Source of the DNA: Oscillospiraceae bacterium
GTDB lineage: Bacteria; Bacillota; Clostridia; Oscillospirales; Oscillospiraceae
DNA: 64,000 bases
Assembly (NCBI GenBank): GCA_910575265.1
Contig: CAJTEA010000002.1
Coordinates: 63,503 to 127,502, forward strand
Reading direction: 5' to 3'
Below the pieces are notes generated by a model. It saw nothing but the letters and a program-made list of their open reading frames with translations, did no database searches and was not told the origin of the DNA. Both the position numbers and the translations under genes were made by a program. This document shows positions 42,529-51,084 of this stretch, piece after piece. Each line of letters opens with the position of its first letter. Position 1 is the first letter of the stretch.

Positions 42529-43644
42529 ATGAAATTTTTTCAAAAAACCTGGGTAGCCTGGCTGCTCACCGCAGTCATGATCGCGGCGGCGGTGGGAATC
42601 GGACTGTCGAAGAGCTTTGAACGGGCGCAGGACGCCCCCGCCCCTTCCCCGTCCACCGGACTGGACACCACCCTGTCCACCCAGAGCGTCCAAAAATTCC
42701 TTTGGGATGACGCGGATATCCTGTCCGCGTCCACAGAGAAGCGGATTAACCTCTACAACGCCAACTGGGACTTTCGCTACAACAGCGTGGTAGCTCTTGT
42801 GACCACCGATTCCTCCGGTGATCTGGAGGAGTTCGCCTGGGATCAGGGCGTCGACATGGGTCTGGGCGAGGGGGACGCCGTCCTGGCCATTTCGGTTCAG
42901 GACAGGGAATACTACCTGTTCTCCGGCGACGATTTTTCCACCATCCTGACCAACCGGGTGGTCTCTGATCTGGAGGACGTCCTGTCCGGCGACCTGAACG
43001 ACAAGACTGTGCTGGCCTTTTACGCGGCGCTGGACGGGGTATATCAGAGCAATTTCGGCCTTGGAAACGCGGAGGGGCCTGTCGCGGCCACCCCGGTTCC
43101 GGGCTACGGCGGCGGGAGCGGCTCCCGCGCGGCGGGGCTTATGCTGCTGGTCTTTATCATGATCGCCATTATCCTCGTAGTCAACTCCATCGACCATATG
43201 CGCTACAACACCTACCGTCAGCGGTACTACGGCGTGCTCAATCCCCCGGTGATCTTCCGGCCCATCTTCTTCTGGCACGGGCCGGGCACCAGCTGGTACC
43301 GTCGGAACTGGCGTCAGCCACCCCCGCCTCCGCCCCCAAGAGGGCCGGGCGGACCTGGTCCCGGCCCCGGAAACCGCCCGGGCGGCGGCTTTGGCGGCGG
43401 AAGCTCCGGCGGCTTCGGCGGCATGGGCAATTCCGGCCCCAGAGGGGGCGGCACCTTCGGCGGACGTCCCTCCGGCGGCGGACGGTCCGGGGGCTTTGGA
43501 GGTTCCTTCGGCGGCGGGTCCTTTGGAGGCGGACGGAGCGGAGGCTCCTTCGGCGGGTCCCGGGGCGGCAGCTTCGGAGGCGGACGCTCGGGCGGCTCCT
43601 TTGGGGGCGGGTCCCGGGGCGGCGGCTTCGGAGGCCGGCGCTAA
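42529..43644 (+). CDS. TPM-domain membrane protein with glycine-rich tail
   Basis: A 371-residue protein: N-terminal membrane anchor (about 10-26), a TPM domain (about 50-180, FLWDDADILSASTEKRINLYN, GVDMGLGEGDAVLAISVQDRE), a second membrane helix (about 208-226, GLMLLVFIMIAIILVV), then a 130-residue tail, first Pro-rich (PPPPPPPRG) and then Gly/Ser/Phe repeats of the type FGGG. TPM proteins are membrane-linked, possibly with phosphatase activity. It is the last gene of the xpaC-telA operon, before a terminator. Confidence 0.85.
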   Translation: MKFFQKTWVAWLLTAVMIAAAVGIGLSKSFERAQDAPAPSPSTGLDTTLSTQSVQKFLWDDADILSASTEKRINLYNANWDFRYNSVVALVTTDSSGDLEEFAWDQGVDMGLGEGDAVLAISVQDREYYLFSGDDFSTILTNRVVSDLEDVLSGDLNDKTVLAFYAALDGVYQSNFGLGNAEGPVAATPVPGYGGGSGSRAAGLMLLVFIMIAIILVVNSIDHMRYNTYRQRYYGVLNPPVIFRPIFFWHGPGTSWYRRNWRQPPPPPPPRGPGGPGPGPGNRPGGGFGGGSSGGFGGMGNSGPRGGGTFGGRPSGGGRSGGFGGSFGGGSFGGGRSGGSFGGSRGGSFGGGRSGGSFGGGSRGGGFGGRR

Positions 43645-43659
43645 GTGTTTATCTGGCAT

Positions 43660-43693
43660 AATTCCCCGGAAGGAAGGTCCTTCCGGGGAATTA
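43660..43693 (+). terminator. Terminator of the xpaC-telA-TPM operon
   Basis: AATTCCCCGGAAGG (43660-43673) pairs with CCTTCCGGGGAATT (about 43679-43693), with a short loop, followed by ACTTTTGG; 15 bp after the stop. Confidence 0.75.
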
Positions 43694-43727
43694 CTTTTGG
43701 ACATACCTTCCGGTTTTTCCGCATAGA

Positions 43728-43765
43728 ATGGAAGCAACAGATGATAATAGGAGTGTTGCTTCCAT
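43728..43765 (+). promoter_or_regulatory. Hairpin that would sequester the start codon of the SSB-like gene
   Basis: ATGGAAGCAAC (43728-43738) and GTTGCTTCCAT (43755-43765) are perfect 11-bp inverted repeats, 16 bp apart. In the message the second arm contains the A and T of the start codon (43764-43766), and the loop holds the AGGAG site (43749-43753). This arrangement suits translational control. Confidence 0.6.
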
Positions 43766-44384
43766 GCAGACCAACAAAAACAAAATATTTCTCCGCGGCC
43801 GGCTGGCCGCGCCCCCCGCACCCTCCCATGTAAACCACGGCATACCCTACCTCACCTTTCCCCTGACGGTGCGCCGTCTGTCCGGGGCGGAGGACCGGCT
43901 GAACGTGGTGGCCTCTCAGGAACAGCTTGACCAGTTCCCGCCCTTGGAGGCGGGGGACCCGCTGGCCGTCTGGGGGGAGGTGCGCACCTTCAACAACCGC
44001 AGCGGCGTGGGCAGCCGGCTGGTGGTCAGCGTCTTCGCCCGGGAGCTGAGCCGGGAGGAGGGGGAGGACGAAAACCGTCTGGAGTTGTCCGGCACCCTGT
44101 GCAAGCCCCCCGCCCTCCGGTCCACCCCCCTGGGCCGGACGATCTGCGATATGATTCTGGCCGCCAATCGGCGCTATGGCCGGGCGGACTATCTGCCCTG
44201 CATCGCCTGGGGCAGTCTGGCCTACCGCTGCGGGGCCATGGAGGTGGGGGACACGCTGGCCCTGGAGGGCAGGCTGCAAAGCCGGGTGTACACCAAGGAG
44301 ATCGACGGCCAGCCCCAGGAGCGCACCGCCTTCGAGGTATCCGTCATGTCCCTGACCGAACCGGAGGAGCTTTACATAGAGTGA
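43764..44384 (+). CDS. SSB-like single-stranded DNA-binding protein (OB fold)
   Basis: A 206-residue protein, MQTNKNKIFLRGRLAAPP at the start. It has two tandem OB-like halves: residues about 5-105 (RGRLAAPPAPSHVNHG, LTFPLTVRRLSG) and about 110-200 (ELSGTLCKPPALRSTPLGRT, ICDMILAANRR, YLPCIAWGSLAYRCGAMEVGD, LQSRVYTKE). The second half matches the SSB pattern closely. It lacks the acidic C-terminal tip of classical SSB, so it is more likely an accessory paralogue. The ATG at 43764 follows AGGAG; an in-frame ATG at 43728 has no binding site and is part of the hairpin. Confidence 0.75.
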   Translation: MQTNKNKIFLRGRLAAPPAPSHVNHGIPYLTFPLTVRRLSGAEDRLNVVASQEQLDQFPPLEAGDPLAVWGEVRTFNNRSGVGSRLVVSVFARELSREEGEDENRLELSGTLCKPPALRSTPLGRTICDMILAANRRYGRADYLPCIAWGSLAYRCGAMEVGDTLALEGRLQSRVYTKEIDGQPQERTAFEVSVMSLTEPEELYIE

Positions 44385-44465
44385 GCCAGTCCATTTTTCT
44401 CCCCGCATAATTTTCCTGAAACGGAAAAACAATAGGGATACACTCACTTTGAAGGAGGTATCCCT

Positions 44466-45785
44466 ATGCAGCGCAAATTCTCTCTTCGCCGGGGGCTGGC
44501 TCCATTTCTGATGCTGGCCCTGGCGCTTTCCCTGTCCCTGCCCACCTCCGCCTTTTTCTGGAGCAAAAAGACGGACCAGCCCTATGTGGCGGACTTTTCC
44601 AAAAACGGGCTGATCGGCTCGGTCATCGCCTTTGACCCGGAGGACTTTGTGGTCAAGACGGAGGGCAAGGTCTCTCTCAGCGGCATTACCATTGACGAGC
44701 TCCCCGACCCGGGGGCCGGCGCGCTGCGCGTCGGCGGGCAGCCGGTGGAGGCGGGAACCTTTGTGGACGCCACCGCTCTGTCCGGCCTGCGCTTCCAGAG
44801 CGCGGAGAACCCCACCGTCACCACCACCACCCTGCTGTTCACTCCCGCCTTCTCCTCCGCTCAGGAGACCCGGCAGTCCACCGTGACCATTTACCTCCTG
44901 ACCCAGGAGAACAATCCCCCGGTGGCCCGGAACATGGAGCTGACCACCTATAAAAATGTGGCCATCACCGGCTACTTCGACGCGGTGGACGGAGAGGGGG
45001 ATGCCCTCACCTTCCAGCTCACCTCCACTCCGGCCCGGGGAGCGGTCACCCTGGCGGAGGACGGCTCCAGCCAGTTTGTCTATACCCCCTATGAGAACAA
45101 GACAGGCTCCGATTCCTTCACCTATGTGGCCATCGACCCCGCCGGCAACACCTCCCCCGAGGCCAGGGTTTCCCTGCGTATCAACAAGCCGGACACCAGG
45201 GTGGCCTACTCCGACCTGGCCGGCCACCCGGTTCAGAAATCCGCCGTCCGGCTGGCGGAGGAGGGTATCTACGTGGGCCGGTATGTGGACGGCCGGTATT
45301 TCTTTGACCCGGACCAGACCGTCACTCGGGCCCAGTTCCTCACCATGGCCATGTCGGTGGCCGGACTGGAGGACCTGGAGGGGGTCACCCTCACCGGCTT
45401 CTCTGACGACGACGCCATCCCTACCTGGGCCAAGGGGGCCGTCTCCGCCGCGCTGAAGGCGGGGGTGGTCCAAGGCTCCCGGGATGAGAGCGGCGCGCCC
45501 GTCTTCGGCGCAGACCAGACCATCACCCGGGCGGAGGCCACGGTGATGCTGGACAACCTTCTGGACATTACTGACGTGCCGGTGGCGGTGTTCTCCGCCG
45601 ACGGCGCCGACTACTGGGCCGCCCAGGCGGCGGCCAACCTGTCCGCCTCCGGAATTCTCCGGGCGGACACCGCCGGGGCAGTGCGGCTGGCCGACACCCT
45701 CACCATGGCCGACGCCGCCGAAATGCTGGACGGCGCGCTGGACGTGATGAACGCCCGCGGCGGCGGCTGGCTCCCCTGGGCCTGA
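44466..45785 (+). CDS. Secreted SLH-domain protein
   Basis: A 439-residue protein: signal peptide about 1-29 (APFLMLALALSLSLPTSA), a cadherin/Ig-like middle (about 150-240, NNPPVARNMELTTYKNV, DAVDGEGDALTFQLTSTPARG, FVYTPYENKTGSDSFTYVA), and at least two S-layer homology motifs at the C-terminus (AVRLAEEGIYVGRYVDGRYF, PDQTVTRAQFLTMAMSVAG, GADQTITRAEATVMLDNLL). SLH domains bind secondary cell-wall polymers, so it is held at the surface by its C-terminus. GAAGGAGG precedes the ATG and a terminator follows. Confidence 0.9.
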   Translation: MQRKFSLRRGLAPFLMLALALSLSLPTSAFFWSKKTDQPYVADFSKNGLIGSVIAFDPEDFVVKTEGKVSLSGITIDELPDPGAGALRVGGQPVEAGTFVDATALSGLRFQSAENPTVTTTTLLFTPAFSSAQETRQSTVTIYLLTQENNPPVARNMELTTYKNVAITGYFDAVDGEGDALTFQLTSTPARGAVTLAEDGSSQFVYTPYENKTGSDSFTYVAIDPAGNTSPEARVSLRINKPDTRVAYSDLAGHPVQKSAVRLAEEGIYVGRYVDGRYFFDPDQTVTRAQFLTMAMSVAGLEDLEGVTLTGFSDDDAIPTWAKGAVSAALKAGVVQGSRDESGAPVFGADQTITRAEATVMLDNLLDITDVPVAVFSADGADYWAAQAAANLSASGILRADTAGAVRLADTLTMADAAEMLDGALDVMNARGGGWLPWA

Positions 45786-45804
45786 CAAATCAAACCGAAA
45801 AAAC

Positions 45805-45837
45805 GGAGCGGCGCGGTACAAAGCGCCGCTCCATTTT
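45805..45837 (+). terminator. Terminator of the SLH-protein gene
   Basis: GGAGCGGCGC and GCGCCGCTCC (45805-45814, 45823-45832) form a 10-bp stem, 8-base loop, followed by ATTTTT. Confidence 0.85.
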
Positions 45838-45850
45838 TCCGCGCTTTTTG

Positions 45851-45879
45851 TTGCAATTCCCGCCCACGGCGAGTATAAT
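45851..45879 (+). promoter_or_regulatory. Promoter of the asnA-metH unit
   Basis: TTGCAA (45851-45856), 17-bp spacer, TATAAT (45874-45879), 31 bp before asnA. The leader is too short for a T-box. Confidence 0.75.
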
Positions 45880-45909
45880 AAAAAAATCCGAGAAAAAGGA
45901 GCTTTGATC

Positions 45910-46923
45910 ATGAAAGATTTCAGATTCCCCCAGGGATATAAACCCCTGCTGTCCATTTACGAGACCCAGAAGGCCATCGACCTGGGCAACCGGCTGTTCG
46001 CCGACAAGCTGGCCGGGGCTCTGCGGCTGCACCGGGTGTCCGCCCCTCTGTTCGTGGCGGCGGCCTCCGGCCTGAACGACGACCTGAACGGTGTGGAGCG
46101 GGCGGTGGCCTTTGACGTCAACGGTGTGGAGGGGGACGCCGCCGTGGTCCACTCCCTGGCCAAGTGGAAACGTCTGGCTCTGAAGCGCTACCAGTTCCAC
46201 CCCGGTGAGGGCCTGTACGCCAACATGAACGCCATCCGCCGGGACGAGGAGCTGGACTCCCTCCACTCCGCCTATGTGGACCAGTGGGACTGGGAGAAAA
46301 TCATCACCCGGGAACAGCGCGATGTAGAGTATTTGAAGCGGACGGTGCGCTCCATCGTCAGCGCCCTGTCCGAAACCCAGACATTTCTGCGCACCGTTTT
46401 CCCCCAGCTGAATGTGTTGCCCCAGGTGTCCACCGATATCGCCTTCATCACCGCTCAGGAGCTGGAGGACATGTTCCCCGGCAAGACCCCCAAGGGGCGG
46501 GAGGACGCCTTTGTGAAGGACCACCCCACCACCTTCCTCATGGGCATCGGCGGGGCGCTGAAGTCCGGCAGGCCCCACGACGGCCGCGCCCCCGACTATG
46601 ACGACTGGGACCTGAACGGCGACCTGCTGGTGTGGGACAGCGTGGGCCAGCGGTCTTTCGAGGTGTCCTCCATGGGCATTCGGGTGGACCCGGAGAGCCT
46701 GGCCCGCCAGCTCAGGCTGGCCGGGTGCGAGGACCGCCGGGAGCTGCCCTTCCATAAGATGCTGCTCAACGGCGAGCTGCCCCTGACCATGGGCGGCGGC
46801 ATCGGCCAGAGCCGGGTGTCCATGCTTCTGCTGGGCAAGGCCCACATCGGCGAGGTCCAGTCCTCCCTGTGGGATGAGGAAAATCTCAAAGCCGCCGAGG
46901 CGGCGGGCATCACACTGCTGTGA
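45910..46923 (+). CDS. asnA: Aspartate-ammonia ligase (asparagine synthetase A)
   Basis: A 337-residue class II aminoacyl-tRNA-synthetase-like enzyme that makes asparagine from aspartate, ammonia and ATP. KPLLSIYETQKAIDLGNRLF, VAFDVNGVEGDAAVVHSLAKWKR, LYANMNAIRRDEELD, VDQWDWEK and GGGIGQSRVSMLLL are AsnA signatures. The ATG at 45910 follows AAAAGGAG; the TTG at 45904 is an unlikely start. Its stop overlaps the GTG of the next gene (GTGA), so it is translationally coupled to the methionine synthase genes. Confidence 0.96.
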   Translation: MKDFRFPQGYKPLLSIYETQKAIDLGNRLFADKLAGALRLHRVSAPLFVAAASGLNDDLNGVERAVAFDVNGVEGDAAVVHSLAKWKRLALKRYQFHPGEGLYANMNAIRRDEELDSLHSAYVDQWDWEKIITREQRDVEYLKRTVRSIVSALSETQTFLRTVFPQLNVLPQVSTDIAFITAQELEDMFPGKTPKGREDAFVKDHPTTFLMGIGGALKSGRPHDGRAPDYDDWDLNGDLLVWDSVGQRSFEVSSMGIRVDPESLARQLRLAGCEDRRELPFHKMLLNGELPLTMGGGIGQSRVSMLLLGKAHIGEVQSSLWDEENLKAAEAAGITLL

Positions 46924-47594
46924 TCGCGGTTGACCGGCTGGACGCCGGCGAGGTCCTGCGGTACATGGGTTGTCCCCCCGAGCGGGCGGACACCGCTCTG
47001 CGGGCCCAGGTGGAGGCCCGCGCCCGGGAGCTGCTGGCCGTTGTCCGGCCCCGGTGGAGCTGGCGGGAGCTGGCGATCACCTTTGAAACAGGCGGCGTCC
47101 GCCTGGAAGGCGGCCTGCTCCTGCCCGGGGCCGACCTGAGCGCCCACCTGACCGGCTGCGACCGGGCGGCGGTGTTCTGCGCCACCCTGGGAGCGGAGGT
47201 GGACGCCCTTATCCGCCGGGCCGAGCGGCTGGACATGGCAAAGGCGCTGACGCTGGACTGCTGCGCCTCGGCGGCGGTGGAAACGGTCTGCGACCGGATC
47301 GAGGCGGAGCTTCAGGAAAAGTTCCCCGGCCGCTCCTTCCCCTTCCGCTACAGCCCCGGCTACGGCGACCTGCCCCTGGAGGTTCAGGGTCCCCTGCTGG
47401 ACCTGCTGGACGCCCCCCGCCGGGTGGGGCTGTGCGCCACCGCGAACCATCTGCTCACCCCACGGAAGTCGGTAACCGCCATTCTGGGGGTGGCCGAGGG
47501 GGAAATCCAACGAAACAAGAGAAGCTGCCTGAGCTGTCCCGCTCAGGGCGGCTGTCAATACCGAAAGGCGGGCGGACACTGTGGAATTTCGTGA
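46920..47594 (+). CDS. Methionine synthase reactivation-domain protein (separate polypeptide)
   Basis: A 224-residue protein, GTG start at 46920 overlapping the asnA stop. SPGYGDLPLEVQGPLL and TPRKSVTAILGV match the S-adenosylmethionine-binding activation domain that sits at the C-terminus of E. coli MetH; here it is a free protein. The C-terminal SCLSCPAQGGCQYRKAGG adds a four-cysteine cluster that may bind a metal or iron-sulfur centre. It overlaps the following metH by 14 bases and should reductively reactivate its oxidised cobalamin. Confidence 0.9.
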   Translation: MIAVDRLDAGEVLRYMGCPPERADTALRAQVEARARELLAVVRPRWSWRELAITFETGGVRLEGGLLLPGADLSAHLTGCDRAAVFCATLGAEVDALIRRAERLDMAKALTLDCCASAAVETVCDRIEAELQEKFPGRSFPFRYSPGYGDLPLEVQGPLLDLLDAPRRVGLCATANHLLTPRKSVTAILGVAEGEIQRNKRSCLSCPAQGGCQYRKAGGHCGIS

Positions 47595-49974
47595 ACTGTT
47601 AAACATGGACGGCCCCATTTTGCTGGACGGCGGCATGGGCACCATGCTCCAGGCCAAGGGGCTGAGGCTGGGGGAGCACCCGGAGCTGGCCGCGCTGGAG
47701 CATCCCGACTGGCTTCTGGATATCCACCGGGCCTATGTGGAGGCGGGGACGCGGATTTTGTGCGCCAACACCTTCGGTGCCAACCGGGAGAAGCTGAAAC
47801 GCGCCGGAAAGACGGTGGAGGAGGTCATCCCCCCCTCCATCGCCATCGCGAAAGAGGCGGCGGCGGGCCGGGCCCTGGTGGCTCTGGATCTGGGTCCCTC
47901 AGGGCAGCTTCTGGAGCCCACCGGCACCCTGGATTTTGAGACGGCGGTGGACATCTTTGCCCAAGAGGTCCGGGCGGCGGTGTCCGCCGGGGCGGACCTG
48001 GTGATGATCGAGACCATGACCGACCTTCAGGAGTGCCGCGCCGCCCTGCTGGCGGTGAAGGAGAACAGTACCCTGCCCGTTCTGGTGTCCCTGACCTACG
48101 AGGAGCGGGGGCGCACCTTCCTGGGCCACTCCCCCGCCTGCGCCGCCCTCACCCTGGAGGGGATGGGGGCGGACGCCATCGGCATCAACTGCTCTCTGGG
48201 CCCCCGGGAAATGCCCGCTCTGGTGGAGGAGCTGACCCGGTGGACCACCCTGCCCATCTCCGTCAAGCCCAACGCCGGTCTGCCCGACCCGGGCGGGGCG
48301 GGCTACGACATCACGGCGGACCAGTTTGCCGAGGCTATGGCAGAGCTGACTGAGCTGGGCGTGAAGTGCTACGGCGGCTGCTGCGGCACCACCCCGGAGT
48401 ACATCGCCAAGCTGAAAGCGGCCCTGTCCGGCCGGGCCATCCGGAACGCGCCCCGCTCCGTCCCCGCCGCCGTGTGCGGTCCGGCCCGCGCTGTTCCCAT
48501 CGACCGGGTGCGGGTGATTGGCGAGCGGATCAACCCCACCGGCAAAAAGCGGATGAAGGAGGCCCTGGTCCGGGACGACATCGACTACATGCTGGGGCAG
48601 GCTCTGGAGCAGACACAAGCGGGGGCGGACCTTCTGGACGTGAACGTGGGCCTGCCCGAGATCGACGAGGCCGAAATGATGGTGAAGGTGGTAAAAGCCC
48701 TCCAGGGGGTCACCGACGCCCCCCTCCAGCTGGACTCCACCCGCCCCGAGGTGCTGGAGCGGGCTCTGCGGGTTTACTGCGGCAAGGCCATCGTCAACTC
48801 GGTGAACGGGGAGGAAACGGTGCTGGACGCCATCCTGCCCCTGGTAAAAAAATACGGCGCGGCGGTGGTGGGCCTGACTCTGGATCAGAATGGCATCCCC
48901 AAAACGGTCCAGGCCCGGATGGACATCGCGCGAAAAATTCTGGACAAGGCCCTGTCTTACGGAATCCGAAAGGAGGACGTGTACATCGACTGTCTCACCC
49001 TCACTGTCTCCGCCGAGCAGGAGGCGGCGTCCCAGACGCTGGAGGCCCTGCGCCGGGTGAAATCGGAGCTGGGGCTGAAAACCGTGCTGGGGGTGTCCAA
49101 CATCTCCTTCGGCCTGCCCGCCCGCCCCCTGGTCAACCAGAACTTCCTCACCATGGCCATGACCTGTGGGCTGGACCTGCCCATCCTCAACCCCAACCTG
49201 GACGCCATGATGGCGGCGGTGCGCAGCTACCACCTGCTGATGAACATCGACAAGGAGGCCCGGGACTTTATCGCCGCCTACGGCAGCGCCACGGTGTCCA
49301 CTTCCATCACCTCCGGCGGCGGAGCCGCTCCGTCCGCCGCCCCCGGCGGGGAGCGCGCCCTGGACCAGATCGTGATCGCCGGCCTGAAGGGCGAGGCCCC
49401 CGCCGCCACCCAAAAGCTGTTGGAGACAGCGGACGCCATGACGGTGGTGGACGATATCCTCATTCCCGCTCTGGACAAGGTGGGAGCGGACTTCGAGGCG
49501 GGAAAGGTCTTTCTGCCCCAGCTGATCCAGGCGGCGGGAGCGGCCCAGGCCGCCTTTGAGGTGATCCGGGAGCGGCTGGCCGCTCAGCCCGGAGCGGAGA
49601 GCGCCCCCAAGGGGACCATCGTTCTGGCCACTGTCAAGGGGGACATCCACGACATCGGCAAGAATATCGTCAAGGTGCTGCTGGAAAACTACGGCTATCC
49701 GGTGGTGGACCTGGGCAAGGACGTGGAACCCGCCGCCGTGGTGGAGGCCGCACGGAAGCACAGCGCCCCCCTGGTGGGCCTGTCCGCCCTGATGACCACC
49801 ACCCTGGGCAGCATGGAGGCTACCATCAAGCTTCTCCAGGAGGAGGGCCTGCCCTGCAAGGTGGTGGTGGGCGGCGCGGTGCTCACCCCGGACTACGCCA
49901 GACAGATCGGCGCCGATTTCTACGCCAGGGACGCCAAGGAGAGCGTGGATGTGGCCCGGCAGGTTATTGGATAA
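47581..49974 (+). CDS. metH: Cobalamin-dependent methionine synthase MetH, three-domain form
   Basis: A 797-residue enzyme: homocysteine-binding barrel (about 1-290, ILLDGGMGTMLQAKGL and zinc-binding GINCSLG/GGCCGTTPE), pterin (methyltetrahydrofolate) domain (about 310-570, VIGERINPTGKKRM), cobalamin domain (about 600-797) with the lower-ligand His in KGDIHDIGKNIVKVLL. The activation domain is absent and supplied by the gene before it. It methylates homocysteine with methyl-B12. GTG start at 47581. No cobalamin riboswitch is seen upstream of the unit. Confidence 0.95.
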   Translation: MEFRELLNMDGPILLDGGMGTMLQAKGLRLGEHPELAALEHPDWLLDIHRAYVEAGTRILCANTFGANREKLKRAGKTVEEVIPPSIAIAKEAAAGRALVALDLGPSGQLLEPTGTLDFETAVDIFAQEVRAAVSAGADLVMIETMTDLQECRAALLAVKENSTLPVLVSLTYEERGRTFLGHSPACAALTLEGMGADAIGINCSLGPREMPALVEELTRWTTLPISVKPNAGLPDPGGAGYDITADQFAEAMAELTELGVKCYGGCCGTTPEYIAKLKAALSGRAIRNAPRSVPAAVCGPARAVPIDRVRVIGERINPTGKKRMKEALVRDDIDYMLGQALEQTQAGADLLDVNVGLPEIDEAEMMVKVVKALQGVTDAPLQLDSTRPEVLERALRVYCGKAIVNSVNGEETVLDAILPLVKKYGAAVVGLTLDQNGIPKTVQARMDIARKILDKALSYGIRKEDVYIDCLTLTVSAEQEAASQTLEALRRVKSELGLKTVLGVSNISFGLPARPLVNQNFLTMAMTCGLDLPILNPNLDAMMAAVRSYHLLMNIDKEARDFIAAYGSATVSTSITSGGGAAPSAAPGGERALDQIVIAGLKGEAPAATQKLLETADAMTVVDDILIPALDKVGADFEAGKVFLPQLIQAAGAAQAAFEVIRERLAAQPGAESAPKGTIVLATVKGDIHDIGKNIVKVLLENYGYPVVDLGKDVEPAAVVEAARKHSAPLVGLSALMTTTLGSMEATIKLLQEEGLPCKVVVGGAVLTPDYARQIGADFYARDAKESVDVARQVIG

Positions 49975-49989
49975 GAATCCGCTTTTTCC

Positions 49990-50018
49990 TTGCGGCTTCC
50001 GGACTTCTGTGTTAGAAT
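49990..50018 (+). promoter_or_regulatory. Promoter of the GH25 gene
   Basis: TTGCGG (49990-49995), 17-bp spacer, TAGAAT (50013-50018), 32 bp before the GTG start. Confidence 0.6.
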
Positions 50019-50050
50019 AAAGAAAATGTCGAAGTCTGGAGGAATGCTCT

Positions 50051-51043
50051 GTGAATGATTATCCGTCTGAATGGGACGTCATGGAAGAACAGGACCCCCA
50101 GCCGGCCGAAGAACCGGAATACCGGCCAGCTCCGGCCCCCCGGCCCCGCCGCCAGCCGACTCCGCCGCCCTCGGTCCGCCGCCGCGAGGGCCGGCTGAGC
50201 GGGCTGGCTCTGGCCGTTGCCATTCTGGCCCTGATCGTAGCCGCGATCGCCCTCTTTCTCTCCTTGCGGACAGAGGAGGAGCTTGATCCGCCCCCTGATA
50301 CCTCCGTGGAGGAGCCGATTACCTTCCGGTTCGGCGACATGACCCTGACTCCGCTGGAGGGAATGCCCCTCAACCCCTACGACCGGGAGAGCTTCTCTCT
50401 GGATGAAAAGGGCCGGGTGGTCTACGAAAAGAACGGAACGCGGGCCAAAACCGGCATTGACGTGTCCACCTATCAGAAGGACATCGACTGGCAGGCGGTG
50501 GCGGCGGATGGCATCGACTTCGTGATTCTACGCCTGGGCTACCGGGGCTACACCGAGGGCGGCCTGTTTATGGACGAGACCTTCTACCCTAACATCCAGG
50601 GCGCGGCGGAGGCCGGACTGGAGGTGGGGATCTACTTCTTCTCCCAGGCCATCACCCCGGAGGAGGCCGAGGCCGAAGCCGCCTACGTCCTCAACGCCAT
50701 CGAGGGCTATGAGGTCACCTACCCCATCGCCTTCGACTGGGAGCCGGTCGCCCCCGGTCAGGGCGCCCGCACCGACGGTCTGGACAACGACACCCTGACC
50801 CGGTGCGCCGCCGCCTTCTGCGCCAAGGTCCAGGAGGCCGGCTATCAGGCGGCGGTCTACTTCAACCAGACCCAGGGCTATCTCCGCTACGACCTGCGGG
50901 AGCTGACCGGGTATCACCTGTGGCTGGCGGAGTACGACACAAAACCGGATTTCTACTACCACTTTGACCTGTGGCAGTACACCCACACCGGACAGGTAGC
51001 CGGCGTGGAGGGAGAGGTGGATCTGGACCTGGATCTTCGATAA
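50051..51043 (+). CDS. Membrane-anchored GH25 lysozyme
   Basis: A 330-residue protein: a cytosolic Pro/Arg/Glu-rich N-terminal tail (1-48), one membrane helix (about 50-70, LALAVAILALIVAAIALFL), a linker, then a GH25 domain (about 135-330). The domain starts KTGIDVSTYQKDIDWQAV, with the catalytic Asp in GIDVSTYQ, and contains IDFVILRLGYRGYTEGG, PIAFDWEPV and FDLWQYTHTG. It should cut peptidoglycan glycan strands outside the membrane. GTG start at 50051 after CTGGAGGA. A terminator follows directly. Confidence 0.92.
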   Translation: MNDYPSEWDVMEEQDPQPAEEPEYRPAPAPRPRRQPTPPPSVRRREGRLSGLALAVAILALIVAAIALFLSLRTEEELDPPPDTSVEEPITFRFGDMTLTPLEGMPLNPYDRESFSLDEKGRVVYEKNGTRAKTGIDVSTYQKDIDWQAVAADGIDFVILRLGYRGYTEGGLFMDETFYPNIQGAAEAGLEVGIYFFSQAITPEEAEAEAAYVLNAIEGYEVTYPIAFDWEPVAPGQGARTDGLDNDTLTRCAAAFCAKVQEAGYQAAVYFNQTQGYLRYDLRELTGYHLWLAEYDTKPDFYYHFDLWQYTHTGQVAGVEGEVDLDLDLR

Positions 51044-51078
51044 AAACACGGACTCTCCCAGTGGGAGGGTCCGTGTTT
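51044..51078. terminator. Bidirectional terminator between the GH25 and P-loop genes
   Basis: AAACACGGACTCTCCCA (51044-51060) pairs with GGGAGGGTCCGTGTTT (51063-51078), one mismatch, 2-4-base loop. It lies between two convergent genes. Confidence 0.85.
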
Positions 51079-51084
51079 CATGGC

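Noticed and set aside
42529-43644. Gly-rich FGGG repeats as a possible tandem DNA repeat array
   Set aside because: The repeats are imperfect at DNA level and in frame; they encode the low-complexity tail of the TPM protein.
45842-45909. Possible T-box or riboswitch upstream of asnA
   Set aside because: The transcribed leader is only about 25-30 bases, too short for either.
43641-45956. A 771-codon minus-strand open frame across the SSB-like and SLH genes
   Set aside because: It is antisense to two well supported genes, crosses a terminator, and translates to Gly/His/Gln-rich sequence without domains.
47899-49761. A 620-codon minus-strand open frame inside metH
   Set aside because: Shadow of metH third-position GC bias; no start-site support.
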